A stretch of 6,491 nucleotides of DNA from Prevotellaceae bacterium (GTDB lineage: Bacteria; Bacteroidota; Bacteroidia; Bacteroidales; Bacteroidaceae), in assembly GCA_022508635.1 (NCBI GenBank), contig JAFLUV010000072.1, positions 1 to 6,491 of the forward strand, read 5' to 3'. The position numbers and the translations under genes are program-made. Below are positions 6,129-6,491 of this stretch, one piece after another; the first letter of the stretch is position 1; every line of letters starts with the position of its first letter. Under the pieces are notes generated by a model, which saw only the letters and a program-made list of their open reading frames with translations, was not told the DNA's origin and did no database searches.

Positions 6129-6491
6129 TACAAGCGGTACGAGAAAGTTACCGTAGCATTCGGGTAGACCTTGAACTTGGACGCAACGCTCACCAAGTCA
6201 CCCACCTTGCCAGGAATTCCCTGCACGTCGCGAACCAAATCTATGTGTGACAAGGGAGAATCTACGACATAGTCCGTCCAGTCGTCATTCGGACGGACTA
6301 TGTCGTATTCCTCGTTATCGGGATTGATGTGCGTTTCGTCAATGCAATAAACGTTGTCCACGTACACCTTGGGAGCACCGCAAAGGAACATCACACCGGC
6401 ATCGACGTTCATGCGCCAACGCTTGTCACGCGAGAGGTGCGTGTTGTAGCCGAACCCAATGTAGGGACGCACTTTGCTTACTTCCATTTCT
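6125..6491 (-). CDS. Probable outer-membrane beta-barrel protein, C-terminal part (partial)
   Basis: The frame is open through the right edge (the codon before the first visible ATG at 6487 is GAA), so the true start lies outside and only the last 120 or so residues are seen. They contain alternating polar/hydrophobic strands rich in aromatics: VRPYIGFGYN, then WRMNVDAGVMFLCGAPKVYV, then a long polar stretch (about residues 45-100 counted from that ATG), and a final strand YPNATVTFSYRLY. A GFG-type strand, a 'DAGVMF...G.PKV' strand and an aromatic C-terminal strand are typical of Bacteroidota outer-membrane barrel proteins of unknown function, which the outer-membrane insertion machinery recognises through such a last strand. 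I cannot name the exact family. The polar stretch would be a surface or periplasmic loop and carries the 17-bp inverted repeat at 6263-6307. The gene converges on HU with about 110 nt between stops. Confidence 0.65.
   Translation of the reverse strand, partial: EMEVSKVRPYIGFGYNTHLSRDKRWRMNVDAGVMFLCGAPKVYVDNVYCIDETHINPDNEEYDIVRPNDDWTDYVVDSPLSHIDLVRDVQGIPGKVGDLVSVASKFKVYPNATVTFSYRLY
6263..6307. repeat. Perfect 17-bp inverted repeat inside the outer-membrane gene
   Basis: TACGACATAGTCCGTCC (6263-6279) is exactly the reverse complement of GGACGGACTATGTCGTA (6291-6307), with an 11-nt spacer. The arms lie in the coding frame and encode YDIVRP and WTDYVV of the polar loop. The transcript would form a stable hairpin within the coding region. 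There is no T-run next to it, so it is not an intrinsic terminator. Confidence 0.95.

Noticed and set aside
1..6491. tRNA, rRNA, CRISPR array or intact mobile element
   Set aside because: No cloverleaf with a CCA or T-loop pattern, no regularly spaced repeats, and no transposase or integrase frame was found on either strand.

Overview
The window looks like chromosomal DNA from the phylum Bacteroidota, most likely order Bacteroidales (Prevotella/Bacteroides-like; the genus is a guess). Three things point there. SecD and SecF are fused into one long protein. The gene starts lack clear Shine-Dalgarno sequences and have A/T-rich leaders. Promoters have the Bacteroidota shape (TTTG, spacer, TAnnTTTG). 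The window is mostly housekeeping genes, and I found no phage, CRISPR array, RNA gene or intact insertion sequence.

Layout: positions 1-358 hold no gene I recognise. They contain an open 37-codon minus-strand frame, an imperfect palindrome (177-199) and a likely secDF terminator (about 259-292). SecDF (359-3403, minus) follows, with its own promoter at 3461-3489. Upstream of it, also on the minus strand, are a membrane-anchored endonuclease/exonuclease/phosphatase-fold protein (3526-4572) and a rhomboid intramembrane serine protease (4584-5531). The last two are 11 nt apart and must be co-transcribed. A divergent promoter region of about 220 nt separates the rhomboid from a plus-strand HU-type nucleoid protein gene (5753-6016), which ends in a strong intrinsic terminator (6037-6071). 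Converging on HU from the right edge is the 3' end of a minus-strand gene, probably an outer-membrane beta-barrel protein (6125-6491, partial).

Three of the four complete genes concern the cell envelope: SecDF helps pull exported proteins across the inner membrane, the rhomboid cleaves membrane proteins, and the nuclease-fold protein is anchored in the membrane. No terminator is visible between the nuclease-fold gene and secDF, so rhomboid transcripts may run into secDF. Any functional link between these genes is inference.

The most striking unexplained signal is a perfect 17-bp inverted repeat with an 11-nt spacer inside the coding sequence of the partial outer-membrane gene (6263-6307). 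I did not find a convincing new biological system here.
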